Origin: Acidobacteriota bacterium | Lineage (GTDB): Bacteria > Acidobacteriota > Vicinamibacteria > Marinacidobacterales > Marinacidobacteraceae | Reading direction: 5' to 3' | NCBI GenBank assembly: GCA_022826195.1 | Contig: JAJDVI010000071.1 | Span: forward strand, 1-64,000 | Length of the DNA: 64,000 nucleotides | Shown: one piece after another, positions 33,119 to 42,164 of the stretch | How positions within the stretch are numbered: the first letter of the stretch is position 1 | Layout of the letters: each line of letters starts with the position of its first letter | Made by a program: the position numbers and the translations under genes | Notes under the pieces: model-generated | The model's input: the letters and a program-made list of their open reading frames with translations, nothing else | Told to the model about the DNA's origin: nothing | Database searches by the model: none

Positions 33119-33775
33119 ATGGACGATCTAAAAGGTCGGCAATCCCGTACAACTGCCGACACTTTCATACACGCCGCACAGTCAACGGTGGCTGGCCTGC
33201 AGGACCTTGGGCCACAGACGTTCTTCCGTGCGCGCGACGCGGCCGAACGGGGCGTCGATTCCCGTTCGCTGCGGCGTCTGGTGGAGGAAGGAGCCGTCGA
33301 GCGCATCGCACGCGGTCTCTACCGAATCGCCAACGCAGAACCCACCGAGAACTACACCCATGCTGCCGTCTGTGCTCGGGTTCCGCATGGCATCGTCTGC
33401 CTGCTCACCGCCCTCAGGATCTACGACATCGGCACCCAAATGCCGCGGCAGGTCTGGATCGCGATCCCCCACAAGGCCCGCGCGCCGCGACTGCCGGAGC
33501 TACCGGTCAGGGTAGTCCGTTTTTCCGGAGTCTCGCTCCGTTACGGGGTTGAGGACACGACCTTCGAAGGTGTTCCCGCCCGCATTACGACCCCGGCGCG
33601 CACCGTGGTGGACTGCTTCCGCTTCCGCAGCATCGTCGGCCTGGATGTAGCCCTTGAGGCACTCCGCGACGCCCTCTACGAGCGCAAAGCGACGTCCGCC
33701 CAGATCTGGCGGGCGGCGCAGACCTGCCGCGCGCAGTCGGTCGTCCGTCCGGTGCTGGAGGCGCTGGTGGCATGA
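33119..33775 (+). CDS. AbiEi-type antitoxin
   Basis: 218 aa starting at ATG 33119 (start uncertain: no clear Shine-Dalgarno, and a GTG near 33188 in frame is possible). It has an N-terminal winged helix (FRARDAAERGVDSRSLRRLVEEGAVERIARGLYR, typical of AbiEi_4-like antitoxins) and a C-terminal domain (TPARTVVDCFRFRSIVGLDVALEALRD). It silences the partner nucleotidyltransferase toxin and represses the operon. The next gene overlaps its stop by four bases (ATGA). Confidence 0.9.
   Translation: MDDLKGRQSRTTADTFIHAAQSTVAGLQDLGPQTFFRARDAAERGVDSRSLRRLVEEGAVERIARGLYRIANAEPTENYTHAAVCARVPHGIVCLLTALRIYDIGTQMPRQVWIAIPHKARAPRLPELPVRVVRFSGVSLRYGVEDTTFEGVPARITTPARTVVDCFRFRSIVGLDVALEALRDALYERKATSAQIWRAAQTCRAQSVVRPVLEALVA
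33135..33160. promoter_or_regulatory. Second, imperfect GTCGGCA inverted repeat
   Basis: GTCGGCAAT and AACTGCCGAC around TCCCGTAC, within the first codons of the annotated abiEi. With the perfect repeat at 33049-33084 it gives four TGTCGGCA-like half sites, consistent with cooperative AbiEi binding. If the true start is the downstream GTG, this repeat would lie in the promoter region. Confidence 0.55.
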
Positions 33776-34737
33776 CCGCCGCGAAGGACATTCGCAACTT
33801 TCCGGCGTCCGTTCACCAGCGCCTTCTGAACCTCGCCCGCGAGCACGGACTCGACTTCCAGATTCTGCTGGATCGCTACACATGCGAGCGCTTCCTCTAC
33901 CGGCTCTCCGTCTCGGACCAGGTGGACCGGTTCACCCTGAAAGGCGCAGCGCTCTTCAGGGTGTGGGCGGAGGGCGATGCGCGTCAGACGCGGGACGTGG
34001 ACTTCCTGGCGTTCGGATCTGACGATCACGCGGCCATGCGCGCCGCCGTGGCGAACATCTGTAGCGTTCCCTGCCCCGAGGACGGCGTCGTTTTCGATCC
34101 GGGGGCCATCCGGCTGGCCAATATCCGCGAGAGCCAGCCCTACGTGGGGTTGCGAGCCCGGATCAAGGGCAGCCTGGGCCGGACGCGCCTCCACCTGCAG
34201 GTGGACATCGGCTTTGGCGACACCGTCTTCCCCGAGCGTGAAGTGCAGCACTACCCCACGCTCCTTGACGACCTGCCGGCGCCCCGTCTCTGGACCTATC
34301 CGCGCGAGACCGTGGTCGCCGAGAAGCTTCACGCCATGGTGGACCATGACGCCCTCAACACACGGGTGAAGGATCTGTGGGACGTCGCATGCCTTGCCCG
34401 GCGTTTCGCGTTCAGTGGCGAAATACTGCGGTCGGCCATCGCCGAGACGTTCGGTCGCCGCGGGACCTCTTTTGCGGACGAAAGACCGATCGCGCTACTC
34501 CCCGGGTACTACGAGGATGCCATGCGCGAGCGGCTCTGGAAGAAGTTGCGGCGCGGACTAGCGGCCGACGCCGACGGCCCGGTCGGGCTCATGGACGCGG
34601 GCGATGAACTGCGGCGATTCCTGGGGCCGGTCTGCGACAGCCTGATCGAGGGGAGTTCGTTCACGGAGGCGTGGCCGGCGGGTGGGCCGTGGAAGGCGGG
34701 GGTTCAGGCTAGGACGGGGGGTGAGGGCGGTGGCTAA
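33772..34737 (+). CDS. AbiEii nucleotidyltransferase-type toxin
   Basis: 321 aa. Nucleotidyltransferase fold: FTLKGAALFRVW with the Gly of the first motif, TRDVDFLAFG with the metal-binding Asp pair (DVD at residues 76-78), the downstream VDIGFGD, and KLHAMVDHD (Lys about 184). KDLWDVACLARRF follows. AbiEii/JHP933-type toxins modify RNA by adding nucleotides. The start overlaps the abiEi stop (ATGA), and the end overlaps the hsdS start by 8 bp. The toxin-antitoxin pair is therefore embedded inside the hsd operon. Confidence 0.92.
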   Translation: MTAAKDIRNFPASVHQRLLNLAREHGLDFQILLDRYTCERFLYRLSVSDQVDRFTLKGAALFRVWAEGDARQTRDVDFLAFGSDDHAAMRAAVANICSVPCPEDGVVFDPGAIRLANIRESQPYVGLRARIKGSLGRTRLHLQVDIGFGDTVFPEREVQHYPTLLDDLPAPRLWTYPRETVVAEKLHAMVDHDALNTRVKDLWDVACLARRFAFSGEILRSAIAETFGRRGTSFADERPIALLPGYYEDAMRERLWKKLRRGLAADADGPVGLMDAGDELRRFLGPVCDSLIEGSSFTEAWPAGGPWKAGVQARTGGEGGG

Positions 34738-36019
34738 GGCTGCTGATCGGAACGAGGAAGTTCGGCCACGCCGCTTCCGGCCCTATCCGGAATACCGGGC
34801 CTCCGACATCGAATGGCTGGGCGCGATCCCCGCGCATTGGCATGCCCTATCTCTCAAGCGTGTATGTCGCCTCAGCTACGGGGAATCTCTTGCTGCCGAC
34901 GATCGCGTGGACGGTGACGCGGTTGTTTTTGGATCAAACGGCCCGGTCGGGACGCACAACCGAACGAATACAGAGGCTCCATGTCTCATCGTAGGGAGGA
35001 AAGGATCCTTCGGCAAGGTCAACTACTCGGCGGATGCGGTCTTTGCCATAGATACGACGTTCGTTACCGACAAGCGGTACACCGACGCGGATCTACGCTG
35101 GCTGTTCTACACACTCCAGTGCGCTCGCCTCGACCGAGTTTCCAAGGACTCGGCGATTCCTGGTCTGGACCGCGAAGACGCGTACGCATTCGTTACTGCC
35201 GTGGGTCCCATTGATGAGCAGCGCGCGATCGCCGCTTTTCTCGATCGCGAGACGGCGAAGATCGATGTACTGATGGCGAAGAAGGAGCGGCTGATCGAGC
35301 TGCTTCAGGAGAAACGCACCGCCCTCATCACCCGCGCCGTCACGCGGGGCCTCGACCCGAACGTCCCCATGAAGGACTCCGGCGAGAAATACCTGAGAGA
35401 AGTCCCTAAGCACTGGGAAGAGGGAGCCCTTTCGCGATGGTGGACGGTGCTCGATTGCAAACACCGAACCGTTCCTTTTCTCGACGACGGAGTAGCGGTG
35501 GCCAGCATCGGCGAGGTGCACGGGCTGAAGGTAGACCTATCGAACGCGAACCGCACGTCGATCAGCGAATACCAGAGCATGATTGAGGGGGGGAGAAAAC
35601 CTCAGGTCGGCGACATCATTTACAGCAGAAACGCCACTGTTGGCGAGGCAGCCATCGTGAACGACGATGAGCCTTTCTGCATGGGACAAGATGTCTCCCT
35701 GATCCGTGGAGCGTCCAGCCAACCTCTGTTCCTGCTCCATCTGCTTCGGAGCCGCGTCGTAGCGGGCCAGTTGGAGGCCCTTATGGTGGGGTCCACCTTC
35801 AAGCGAATCAACGTAGGGCAAATCAAGAAGTTCATCGTTCCAGTGCCACCGAAGTCAGAGCAAGACGATATCGCTCAGTACTCGCAGAATGTCTACGACA
35901 CTGTCCACTCACTAATTGAGCGTGTGCAAATCGCTATAGAACGTCTCAACGAGTACCGAACAGCCCTGATCTCCGCCGCCGTCACCGGCAAGATCGACGT
36001 CCGGAAGGAAGCGGAATGA
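34730..36019 (+). CDS. hsdS: Type I restriction-modification specificity subunit HsdS
   Basis: 429 aa from GTG 34730, with GTGAGGGCG upstream. It has two target-recognition domains separated by the conserved spacer helices. The first is residues about 20-165 (SDIEWLGAIPAHWHALSLKRV...) and the second about 220-390 (KHWEEGALSRWWTV...). Each is followed by helical spacers (IDVLMAKKERLIELLQEKRTALITRAVT, and RVQIAIERLNEYRTALISAAVTGKID). It sets the target site of the methylase-nuclease complex. GC is slightly lower than in the flanking hsd genes, as is usual for exchanged target domains. Its stop overlaps the hsdR start (ATGA). Confidence 0.95.
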   Translation: MAKAADRNEEVRPRRFRPYPEYRASDIEWLGAIPAHWHALSLKRVCRLSYGESLAADDRVDGDAVVFGSNGPVGTHNRTNTEAPCLIVGRKGSFGKVNYSADAVFAIDTTFVTDKRYTDADLRWLFYTLQCARLDRVSKDSAIPGLDREDAYAFVTAVGPIDEQRAIAAFLDRETAKIDVLMAKKERLIELLQEKRTALITRAVTRGLDPNVPMKDSGEKYLREVPKHWEEGALSRWWTVLDCKHRTVPFLDDGVAVASIGEVHGLKVDLSNANRTSISEYQSMIEGGRKPQVGDIIYSRNATVGEAAIVNDDEPFCMGQDVSLIRGASSQPLFLLHLLRSRVVAGQLEALMVGSTFKRINVGQIKKFIVPVPPKSEQDDIAQYSQNVYDTVHSLIERVQIAIERLNEYRTALISAAVTGKIDVRKEAE

Positions 36020-39000
36020 AACTCGAGATCTCCGAGCGCGCGTTCGATGACGCCATCGAGCGCGCGCTGCTGCGGCACGGGCCCGACGCTTACCCGGACG
36101 ACGCCAGCGGAGTGCGGGAACCGTTAGCGGAGTTCGGAGACGACCCGCTACCCGGCAGCTTCCACAAGCGCCAACAGACGGACTACGACCGCGGGCTCTG
36201 CCTCATCCCGGCCGACGTCCTCGACTTCTTCCTCGCCACTCAGCCGAAGGAATGGGCCAAGCTGAAGCAGCACTACGGCACCGACGTGAAGCCCCGCTTC
36301 CTCGGCCGCCTCTCCCGCGAGATCGCCCGACGCGGGGCGCTCGACGTACTCCGAAACGGCGTCAGGGACTCGGGCTGCAAATTCCGGCTCGCCTACTTCC
36401 GCCCGGCGAGCGGACTCAACGAGGAACTCCAGCGGCTCCACGCCGCCAATCTCTTCGCGGTCATCCGCCAGCTCCACTTCAGCGAGAAGAGCGAAGCGAG
36501 CATCGATCTCGCCCTCTTCCTGAACGGCATCCCCATCTTCACGGCCGAGCTCAAGAACCCGCTCACCGGCCAGGACGTCCAGGACGCGATCCACCAATAC
36601 CGGGCCGACCGGGACCCGCGTGAGCCGCTCTTCGCCTACGCGCGGTGCCTCGCCCACTTCGCGGTGGATCCGGACCAGGTGTTCGTGACCACCCAGCTCC
36701 GAGGCGCCAAGACCCGGTTCCTACCGTTCAACCAGGGGCGCTTCGGCGGCGCGGGCAACCCGCCCATCCCGCCGACCCGCACCGGCTACTCGACCGACTA
36801 CCTCTGGGAGCGGATCTGGGCGCGGGACAGCATCCTCGACCTCATCCGCCAGTTCATCCACGAGGTCGAAGACGAGGACCAGCGCGGACGCAAGACCGGC
36901 AAGCGCTTCCTGATCTTCCCGCGCTACCAGCAGCTCGACTGCGTGCGAGGCCTCGTGCGCCATGCCCGAAACCACGGCGCCGGCGAGCGCTACCTGGTCC
37001 AGCACTCGGCCGGCAGCGGCAAGAGCTTCACCATTGCCTGGCTCGCGCACCAGCTCTCGGTCCTGCACGACCACGAGGACCGGCGTGTCTTCGACTCGGT
37101 CGTGGTGGTGACCGACCGCCGCGTGCTGGACCGCCAGCTCCAGAGCACCATCCGGCAGTTCGAACAGACCCTCGGCGTGGTGGAGAACATCGACCAGACC
37201 TCGCGCCAGCTCCGCGAGGCCCTGGAGGCAGGCCGGACCATCATCGTCACCACGCTGCAGAAGTTCCCCGTCATCTCCGAACAGATCGGCGAACTCCCCG
37301 GGAAACGCTTCGCCGTGATCGTGGACGAGGCGCATTCGTCCCAGTCCGGCGAGAGCACCAAGAGCCTCAAGGCGGTGCTCGCGGCGGGAAGCCTGGAGGA
37401 CGCGGAACGGGAGGAGGCCGCCGCCGAGACACCGGAAGAGGAGATCAACGACCGCGTCCTCGAGGAAATCCGGCGCCGCGGGCGGCTCCCGAACCTCTCC
37501 ACGTTCGCATTCACGGCTACCCCCAAGCCCAAGACGCTGGAACTCTTCGGGCGCAAGCGGCCGGACGGGAAGTTCGAACCCTTCCACCTCTACAGCATGC
37601 GCCAGGCGATCGAGGAGGGGTTCATCCTCGACGTGCTCGCGAACTACACGACCTACAAGGCCTACTGGCGTCTCCTGAAGAAGATCGAGGACGACCCCCG
37701 CTACGAAAAGGGTCAGGCGGAGTACCTCCTCAAGACCTTCGTCGAGCTGCACCCGCACGCCATCCGCGAGAAGATCGCCATCTGCGTCGAGCACTTCGCG
37801 GCGAAGGTCGCCGGCGAGATCGGCGGGCGGGCGAAGGCGATGATCGTGACGCGCTCGCGGCTCCACGCCGTGCACACCAAGCTCGCGCTGGACCGCTACC
37901 TGGCGGAGCAGGGCCATCCCTGGAACGCGCTCGTCGCCTTCTCCGGAACAGTGAAGGACGGCGGCGAGTCCTACACCGAGTCCGGCATGAACTCGGCCGG
38001 ACAGGACCGGGTGATCGGCGAGCGGCAGACGGCCGCCGAGTTCGAGAAGCCCGAGTACCGCTTCCTGGTGGTCGCCAACAAGTTCCAGACAGGGTTCGAC
38101 CAGCCGCTGCTCCACACGATGTACGTGGACAAGAAGCTCGGCGGCGTGAACGCGGTGCAGACGCTTTCCCGGCTGAACCGCGTCCGGGCCGGCAAGCAGG
38201 GGACCATGGTGCTCGACTTCGCCAACGAAGCCGAGGAGGTCAAGAAGGCCTTCGAGCCGTACTACGAAACCACGCTGCTCTCGGAAGAGACCGATCCCAA
38301 CCTGCTCTACGAGGTCCAGGACCGGCTGCTCGACTTCGGGGTGTTCAGCGGAGCCGACGTGGAGGTCTTCGCGCGGGTGTTCTTCGCGGCCAAGGCGACG
38401 CAGGACCAGCTCTACGCCGCACTGGAAACGCCGCGCCTGCGCTTCGGCGAGATGTCCGATGCCGAGGGAAGCGACTTCCGCGGCCAGCTCGGCGACTACG
38501 TGCGCCTCTACGCGTTCCTGTCCCAGGTGCTGCCGTTCGAGGATCCCGATCTCGAAAAGCTCTACGTCTTCACCCGGCTCCTGAGGCGCCTGCTGCCGGG
38601 GTCCCGGATGGAGCTGCCGATCGAGATCCGGCAGAACATCGACATGGAGTCCTTCCGCATCCAGCGGACCAGCACCGGGCGGATTGCCCTGGAGCGGCGG
38701 GTTCAGGCCCTCGATCCCGTCGGGAGCAAGGCGCCCGGACTCGCCGCCGGCCCGGAACTGGAGCCGCTCTCACAAATCATCGAGGGGCTGAACGAGCGCT
38801 TCGGCCTGAACCTCGGCCGCGAGCACAGGCTCACCCTGGAGCAACTGCGCACAGTCCTGGACGAGGACGCCGCGCTCGACGCCAGCGCCCGGGTGAACAC
38901 GCGCGAGAACGTGCGCTTGACGTTCGAGCCCAAGGTCGAGGAACGGATCCAGGAGATCGTCGAGACCAACTTCGACTTCTACAAACGGATCACCGACGAC

Positions 39001-39552
39001 CCCGAGTTCGGCCAGGCGCTCAAGGACGTTCTGTTCGACGACTACATCCGGCGGCACCGGCGGGTGGAAGAGCTGCTCAAGCTCCAGGAGTCCAAGACGC
39101 TCGAGTTCAAGTCCAGCCTGCGCTGGAACCTGAAGGAAGACCGGAAGGACGACAAGCACGTGACCCACGCGGTGCTCAAGACAATCGCCGCGTTCCTGAA
39201 CACCGAGGGCGGCGATCTCCTGATCGGCGTGGCCGACGACCGGACGGTGCTGGGAATCGACCACGACCGTCTCGACAACGACGACAAGTTCATGCTGCAT
39301 CTCGCCCAGGTGGTGCGGAACGGCCTCGGCGCCCGGGCTGGCACTTGCATCGACCCGAGGACGCAGCTCGCCGAGGGGAAGACCGTCTGTCTGGTGAGCT
39401 GTAAACGGAGCCCGGAGCCGGTGTATCTGCGGTGGAAGGGCCTAGAGAAATCCTCAGAGGGAGACTTCTACGCAAGGACCGGTCCGGGGACCGTGCGACT
39501 CGGCGAGGCTGATACCCGCGCATACGTCGCGACGCGGTTCGGCTCTAACTGA
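36016..39552 (+). CDS. hsdR: Type I restriction endonuclease subunit HsdR with C-terminal AlbA_2 fusion
   Basis: 1178 aa. The N-terminal nuclease domain has the D...ExK pattern (Asp near 163 in SIDLALFL, Glu-Leu-Lys in AELKNPLTG near 178-180). The helicase motor follows with Walker A SAGSGKSFT (about 331-339) and DEAHSSQSG (about 436-440). Helicase C-terminal motifs (KFQTGFDQPLLHTMYVDKKL, then QTLSRLNRVR) come next. Beyond the usual HsdR C-terminus, residues about 1023-1175 form an AlbA_2 (Schlafen-type) domain (ESKTLEFKSSLRWNLKED and KTIAAFLNTEGGDLLIGVADD). The fusion is uncommon and recalls the separate AlbA_2 gene upstream. It starts overlapping hsdS. Confidence 0.93.
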   Translation: MKLEISERAFDDAIERALLRHGPDAYPDDASGVREPLAEFGDDPLPGSFHKRQQTDYDRGLCLIPADVLDFFLATQPKEWAKLKQHYGTDVKPRFLGRLSREIARRGALDVLRNGVRDSGCKFRLAYFRPASGLNEELQRLHAANLFAVIRQLHFSEKSEASIDLALFLNGIPIFTAELKNPLTGQDVQDAIHQYRADRDPREPLFAYARCLAHFAVDPDQVFVTTQLRGAKTRFLPFNQGRFGGAGNPPIPPTRTGYSTDYLWERIWARDSILDLIRQFIHEVEDEDQRGRKTGKRFLIFPRYQQLDCVRGLVRHARNHGAGERYLVQHSAGSGKSFTIAWLAHQLSVLHDHEDRRVFDSVVVVTDRRVLDRQLQSTIRQFEQTLGVVENIDQTSRQLREALEAGRTIIVTTLQKFPVISEQIGELPGKRFAVIVDEAHSSQSGESTKSLKAVLAAGSLEDAEREEAAAETPEEEINDRVLEEIRRRGRLPNLSTFAFTATPKPKTLELFGRKRPDGKFEPFHLYSMRQAIEEGFILDVLANYTTYKAYWRLLKKIEDDPRYEKGQAEYLLKTFVELHPHAIREKIAICVEHFAAKVAGEIGGRAKAMIVTRSRLHAVHTKLALDRYLAEQGHPWNALVAFSGTVKDGGESYTESGMNSAGQDRVIGERQTAAEFEKPEYRFLVVANKFQTGFDQPLLHTMYVDKKLGGVNAVQTLSRLNRVRAGKQGTMVLDFANEAEEVKKAFEPYYETTLLSEETDPNLLYEVQDRLLDFGVFSGADVEVFARVFFAAKATQDQLYAALETPRLRFGEMSDAEGSDFRGQLGDYVRLYAFLSQVLPFEDPDLEKLYVFTRLLRRLLPGSRMELPIEIRQNIDMESFRIQRTSTGRIALERRVQALDPVGSKAPGLAAGPELEPLSQIIEGLNERFGLNLGREHRLTLEQLRTVLDEDAALDASARVNTRENVRLTFEPKVEERIQEIVETNFDFYKRITDDPEFGQALKDVLFDDYIRRHRRVEELLKLQESKTLEFKSSLRWNLKEDRKDDKHVTHAVLKTIAAFLNTEGGDLLIGVADDRTVLGIDHDRLDNDDKFMLHLAQVVRNGLGARAGTCIDPRTQLAEGKTVCLVSCKRSPEPVYLRWKGLEKSSEGDFYARTGPGTVRLGEADTRAYVATRFGSN

Positions 39553-39634
39553 TCCCTGTCATGCACCCCATCGCCATCCCCCCGTATCTACCCTTCCCAT
39601 CACTCTGTTCTTCATTAACGATCTGGAAGCGCCA

Positions 39635-41875
39635 ATGCCATTGAACATCGAAGAAAAGCGACAAATCCTGTACGCCACGCTACTACAGCACGCACCGGAG
39701 GTTGGATCGTTACGCGATCGTGTCCTGGACCGTTTGGTCCGCGTGGCTCTCTTGGGTAGCTCCGCAGAAAGCCCTATGACTGTTGGCGCTATTCGAGACT
39801 CAATTCGAGTCGCGCCACAGTCTTCTGGGCTACGCACGGAGTTTCTCCAATCGACCTTGAATCGATTGCGCAAGAAGGGCGCTGTCGGGTTCAAGAAGCA
39901 CAATAACAAGTCCACGTATTACCTCGAAGAGTTGGGGCGTCGTCAGACGGACGAAGCTGTCACGTCAGCAGCTCAGTTGTTCGATCCGGTTCTCGATACG
40001 ATCCTCAAGGATACGGAACACTATTGTAGCCGTGACGTCGCGAGCAAGATCGTTCGGACATTTATCTCCGAGTGCTTCGCTCGGTTCGGTCAGCAAATCG
40101 CCAGCGATGTAACTGGGGAGCTCACGCGTGGTAGCCTACTCGACGTCAATGACATAGATGTCGCTTTCGATGCCGCGGCAAGGGGAGTTGATCTCTCCGA
40201 AGAAGCACAAGACTCGCTCAAGGCGCGTTGTACCCGCTTTATTCGGAGTACCGACCATCGTGCAGCAGAGCTCAAGTTCAAACTGACACAAGGCTACTAT
40301 GCTGCCCACCTACTCGGCGTACCTTCCTTCGCGTTTAACCCACTAGCGGACGATGCGTTCCGCGGGGCTGTCTTCTACCTTGATACGAACGTCCTCGTCG
40401 ATGTCCTTCTCTCTCACGATGTCGGGCGAACGTCCGCCGAACTTGTCCGCGTTTGCAGTAGCCTAGATGTCGAGCTTCGTGTTACACGGGCAACGATCGA
40501 TGAGACCAGCGCACTCGCGAGCGCCAAGTACAGCAACATCAAGTCACTCCTAGAGTCAAACGCCGCCTCAATATTGGGGCGAGTCGATGATGCCTTTGCC
40601 GAGGCGTTCGCGAAGGCGCGAAACCACGACTTTGATCTCACGCTAGAAGGTTTCTTCGAGCGATTCGGACGAATCCCAGAGATCCTACGCGAGGTCGACA
40701 TAACGCTGTTTGAAAAGACCACGGATGAGGTGATCGGGAGTCGCAACATCTCAAACGAATGTGCGATTGTCCAAAAGGCGGCTCTTGAGACACGAGACGA
40801 ACGGAAAACCGATCCAGTTTGTCGCCACGATGTCTGTCACTACTTGCTCGTCGAGGAGGATCGTGGCAGGAAGTCCAAGGCGTGGTTCTTGACACGCGAC
40901 AAGTCGCTCGGTCGAGCGGCGGCTGAACTTCGTTCCAGCGGCGCACCATTCTGCTTTTCGTTTCTCGGCCTGCTCCAAAGTGTGTCACCCTTCGTTGAAG
41001 CACCGGATGCGCAGAGTTCTCTTGTGGACCTGTTCATGGGTGTCCTGCTGGGAGAGGTCACCGATCTAACGGGCGACGCGGTGTTCACGCTTGAAGAGGT
41101 GAAACTCGTTTCAGGACTCCACGCTGACGTTCTTGCCACGTCGCCGGATGCACTATTTGAAGCGTACGACTACGTCAGGAGTAACGTTTTGAGAGGTAGG
41201 CGGTTCCGTGATCAGGATCACAGAGAGATCGCTTTGGAAGTCCGGAAGTACTTGGCATCTACAAGGGACGAAAGAGTCAAGAACCTTGAGCGCGAATTGA
41301 CCTCTGAGAAGCAGCGGCGGGCCGACGAGAAGGAAAGGAGAGAACAAGCCGAAGGACTGAACCGAGAGAAAGATGAAGCGATCAGCGATCGAGAGAAGGA
41401 GATTAGAGTTAGAGGTGACACGATTGCTCGGTTGCGGAAGGATGCGGAGGAGAGGGACGCGGCTCAGCACCAAACAGAACGGCGATTGGAGGCGGGAGCG
41501 GCAGCACTCGGGGCCGTGTCGGCTGCCCTTCTCTGGCTGCTCGATTCTCGGATCGTAGAGATGATTGGCTTCGCGGGGTCGGCTGGGAGTCTTGAGAACT
41601 CATGGCCGCTCCTGGGGGTGCGATTGGCAGGCGGCGTCGCCCTAACGGCGGGGTTGCTTCGACCCATTCGTCGCCTGACGCTAGGTTATCGAGCAGGCAC
41701 GGTGGTCGCCATTGCTGCCGTCGCAGGCTCTGGATCGGATCTCGTGTCACCATCGCGTTTTGTTGGTGCGTCGGATTTCCTAGCGGTTGTCACTCCCATC
41801 GTGTTGGTCGTGCTTAGCATGCTCCAGTCACGGCCCGGGAGAGGGAAAGACGAAAGGTCACTAACGAGAGGGTGA
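39635..41875 (+). CDS. Large PIN-like, coiled-coil, membrane-anchored protein of unknown function
   Basis: 746 aa, no known family recognised. About residues 40-105 look like a winged helix (VGAIRDSIRVAPQSSGLRTEFLQSTLNRLRKKGAVGF). A PIN-like nuclease region runs from about 245 (VFYLDTNVLVDVLLSHD, two Asp ligands) to FLTRDKSLGRAAAEL (about 418-432), with the acidic residues spread over about 180 residues. A charged coiled coil follows (about 550-615, ELTSEKQRRADEKERREQAE). Three or four hydrophobic helices end the protein (about 620-735). The base composition is lower in GC than that of its neighbours, suggesting transfer. It starts 83 bp after hsdR on the same strand and ends the defence island. 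Confidence 0.75.
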   Translation: MPLNIEEKRQILYATLLQHAPEVGSLRDRVLDRLVRVALLGSSAESPMTVGAIRDSIRVAPQSSGLRTEFLQSTLNRLRKKGAVGFKKHNNKSTYYLEELGRRQTDEAVTSAAQLFDPVLDTILKDTEHYCSRDVASKIVRTFISECFARFGQQIASDVTGELTRGSLLDVNDIDVAFDAAARGVDLSEEAQDSLKARCTRFIRSTDHRAAELKFKLTQGYYAAHLLGVPSFAFNPLADDAFRGAVFYLDTNVLVDVLLSHDVGRTSAELVRVCSSLDVELRVTRATIDETSALASAKYSNIKSLLESNAASILGRVDDAFAEAFAKARNHDFDLTLEGFFERFGRIPEILREVDITLFEKTTDEVIGSRNISNECAIVQKAALETRDERKTDPVCRHDVCHYLLVEEDRGRKSKAWFLTRDKSLGRAAAELRSSGAPFCFSFLGLLQSVSPFVEAPDAQSSLVDLFMGVLLGEVTDLTGDAVFTLEEVKLVSGLHADVLATSPDALFEAYDYVRSNVLRGRRFRDQDHREIALEVRKYLASTRDERVKNLERELTSEKQRRADEKERREQAEGLNREKDEAISDREKEIRVRGDTIARLRKDAEERDAAQHQTERRLEAGAAALGAVSAALLWLLDSRIVEMIGFAGSAGSLENSWPLLGVRLAGGVALTAGLLRPIRRLTLGYRAGTVVAIAAVAGSGSDLVSPSRFVGASDFLAVVTPIVLVVLSMLQSRPGRGKDERSLTRG

Positions 41876-42110
41876 CGGCCTTGAGACTTAGCGAGGCGCG
41901 TCGGTTGAGCCATCGGTGCAGCGCCCACATCTGGAACGAGAACGCGAGAGCGGCACGCGGGCGGTACAACGGATGCGTGTGTTCAGGCCCCTGGCGAGCC
42001 TAGCTCGTCTCAGGATGGACATTCCCCGGTGTCAACGCCAAGCCGGCAGGCAACAGTGGCGCTCTGTCGCCAGGGCAACGTTCCGCCCGGCAGCGAGTCT
42101 CCTTTCACCC

Positions 42111-42155
42111 GCGGCCGGGCGGGGGATGCCGGCCTGAAGGCCGGCGGTCCCGGCC
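42111..42155 (+). repeat. REP-like repeat in the 41876-42164 gap
   Basis: GCCGGCCT-GAAG-GCCGGC (about 42128-42146) preceded by a weaker stem GCGGCCGGGCG. The remaining 230 bases of the gap show no gene. Confidence 0.7.
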
Positions 42156-42164
42156 CGTTCCCGC

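Noticed and set aside
39635-41875. Transposase or integrase for the GC-poorer gene
   Set aside because: No DDE, HUH or tyrosine-recombinase motif; the Asp pattern fits PIN, and the protein ends in membrane helices.
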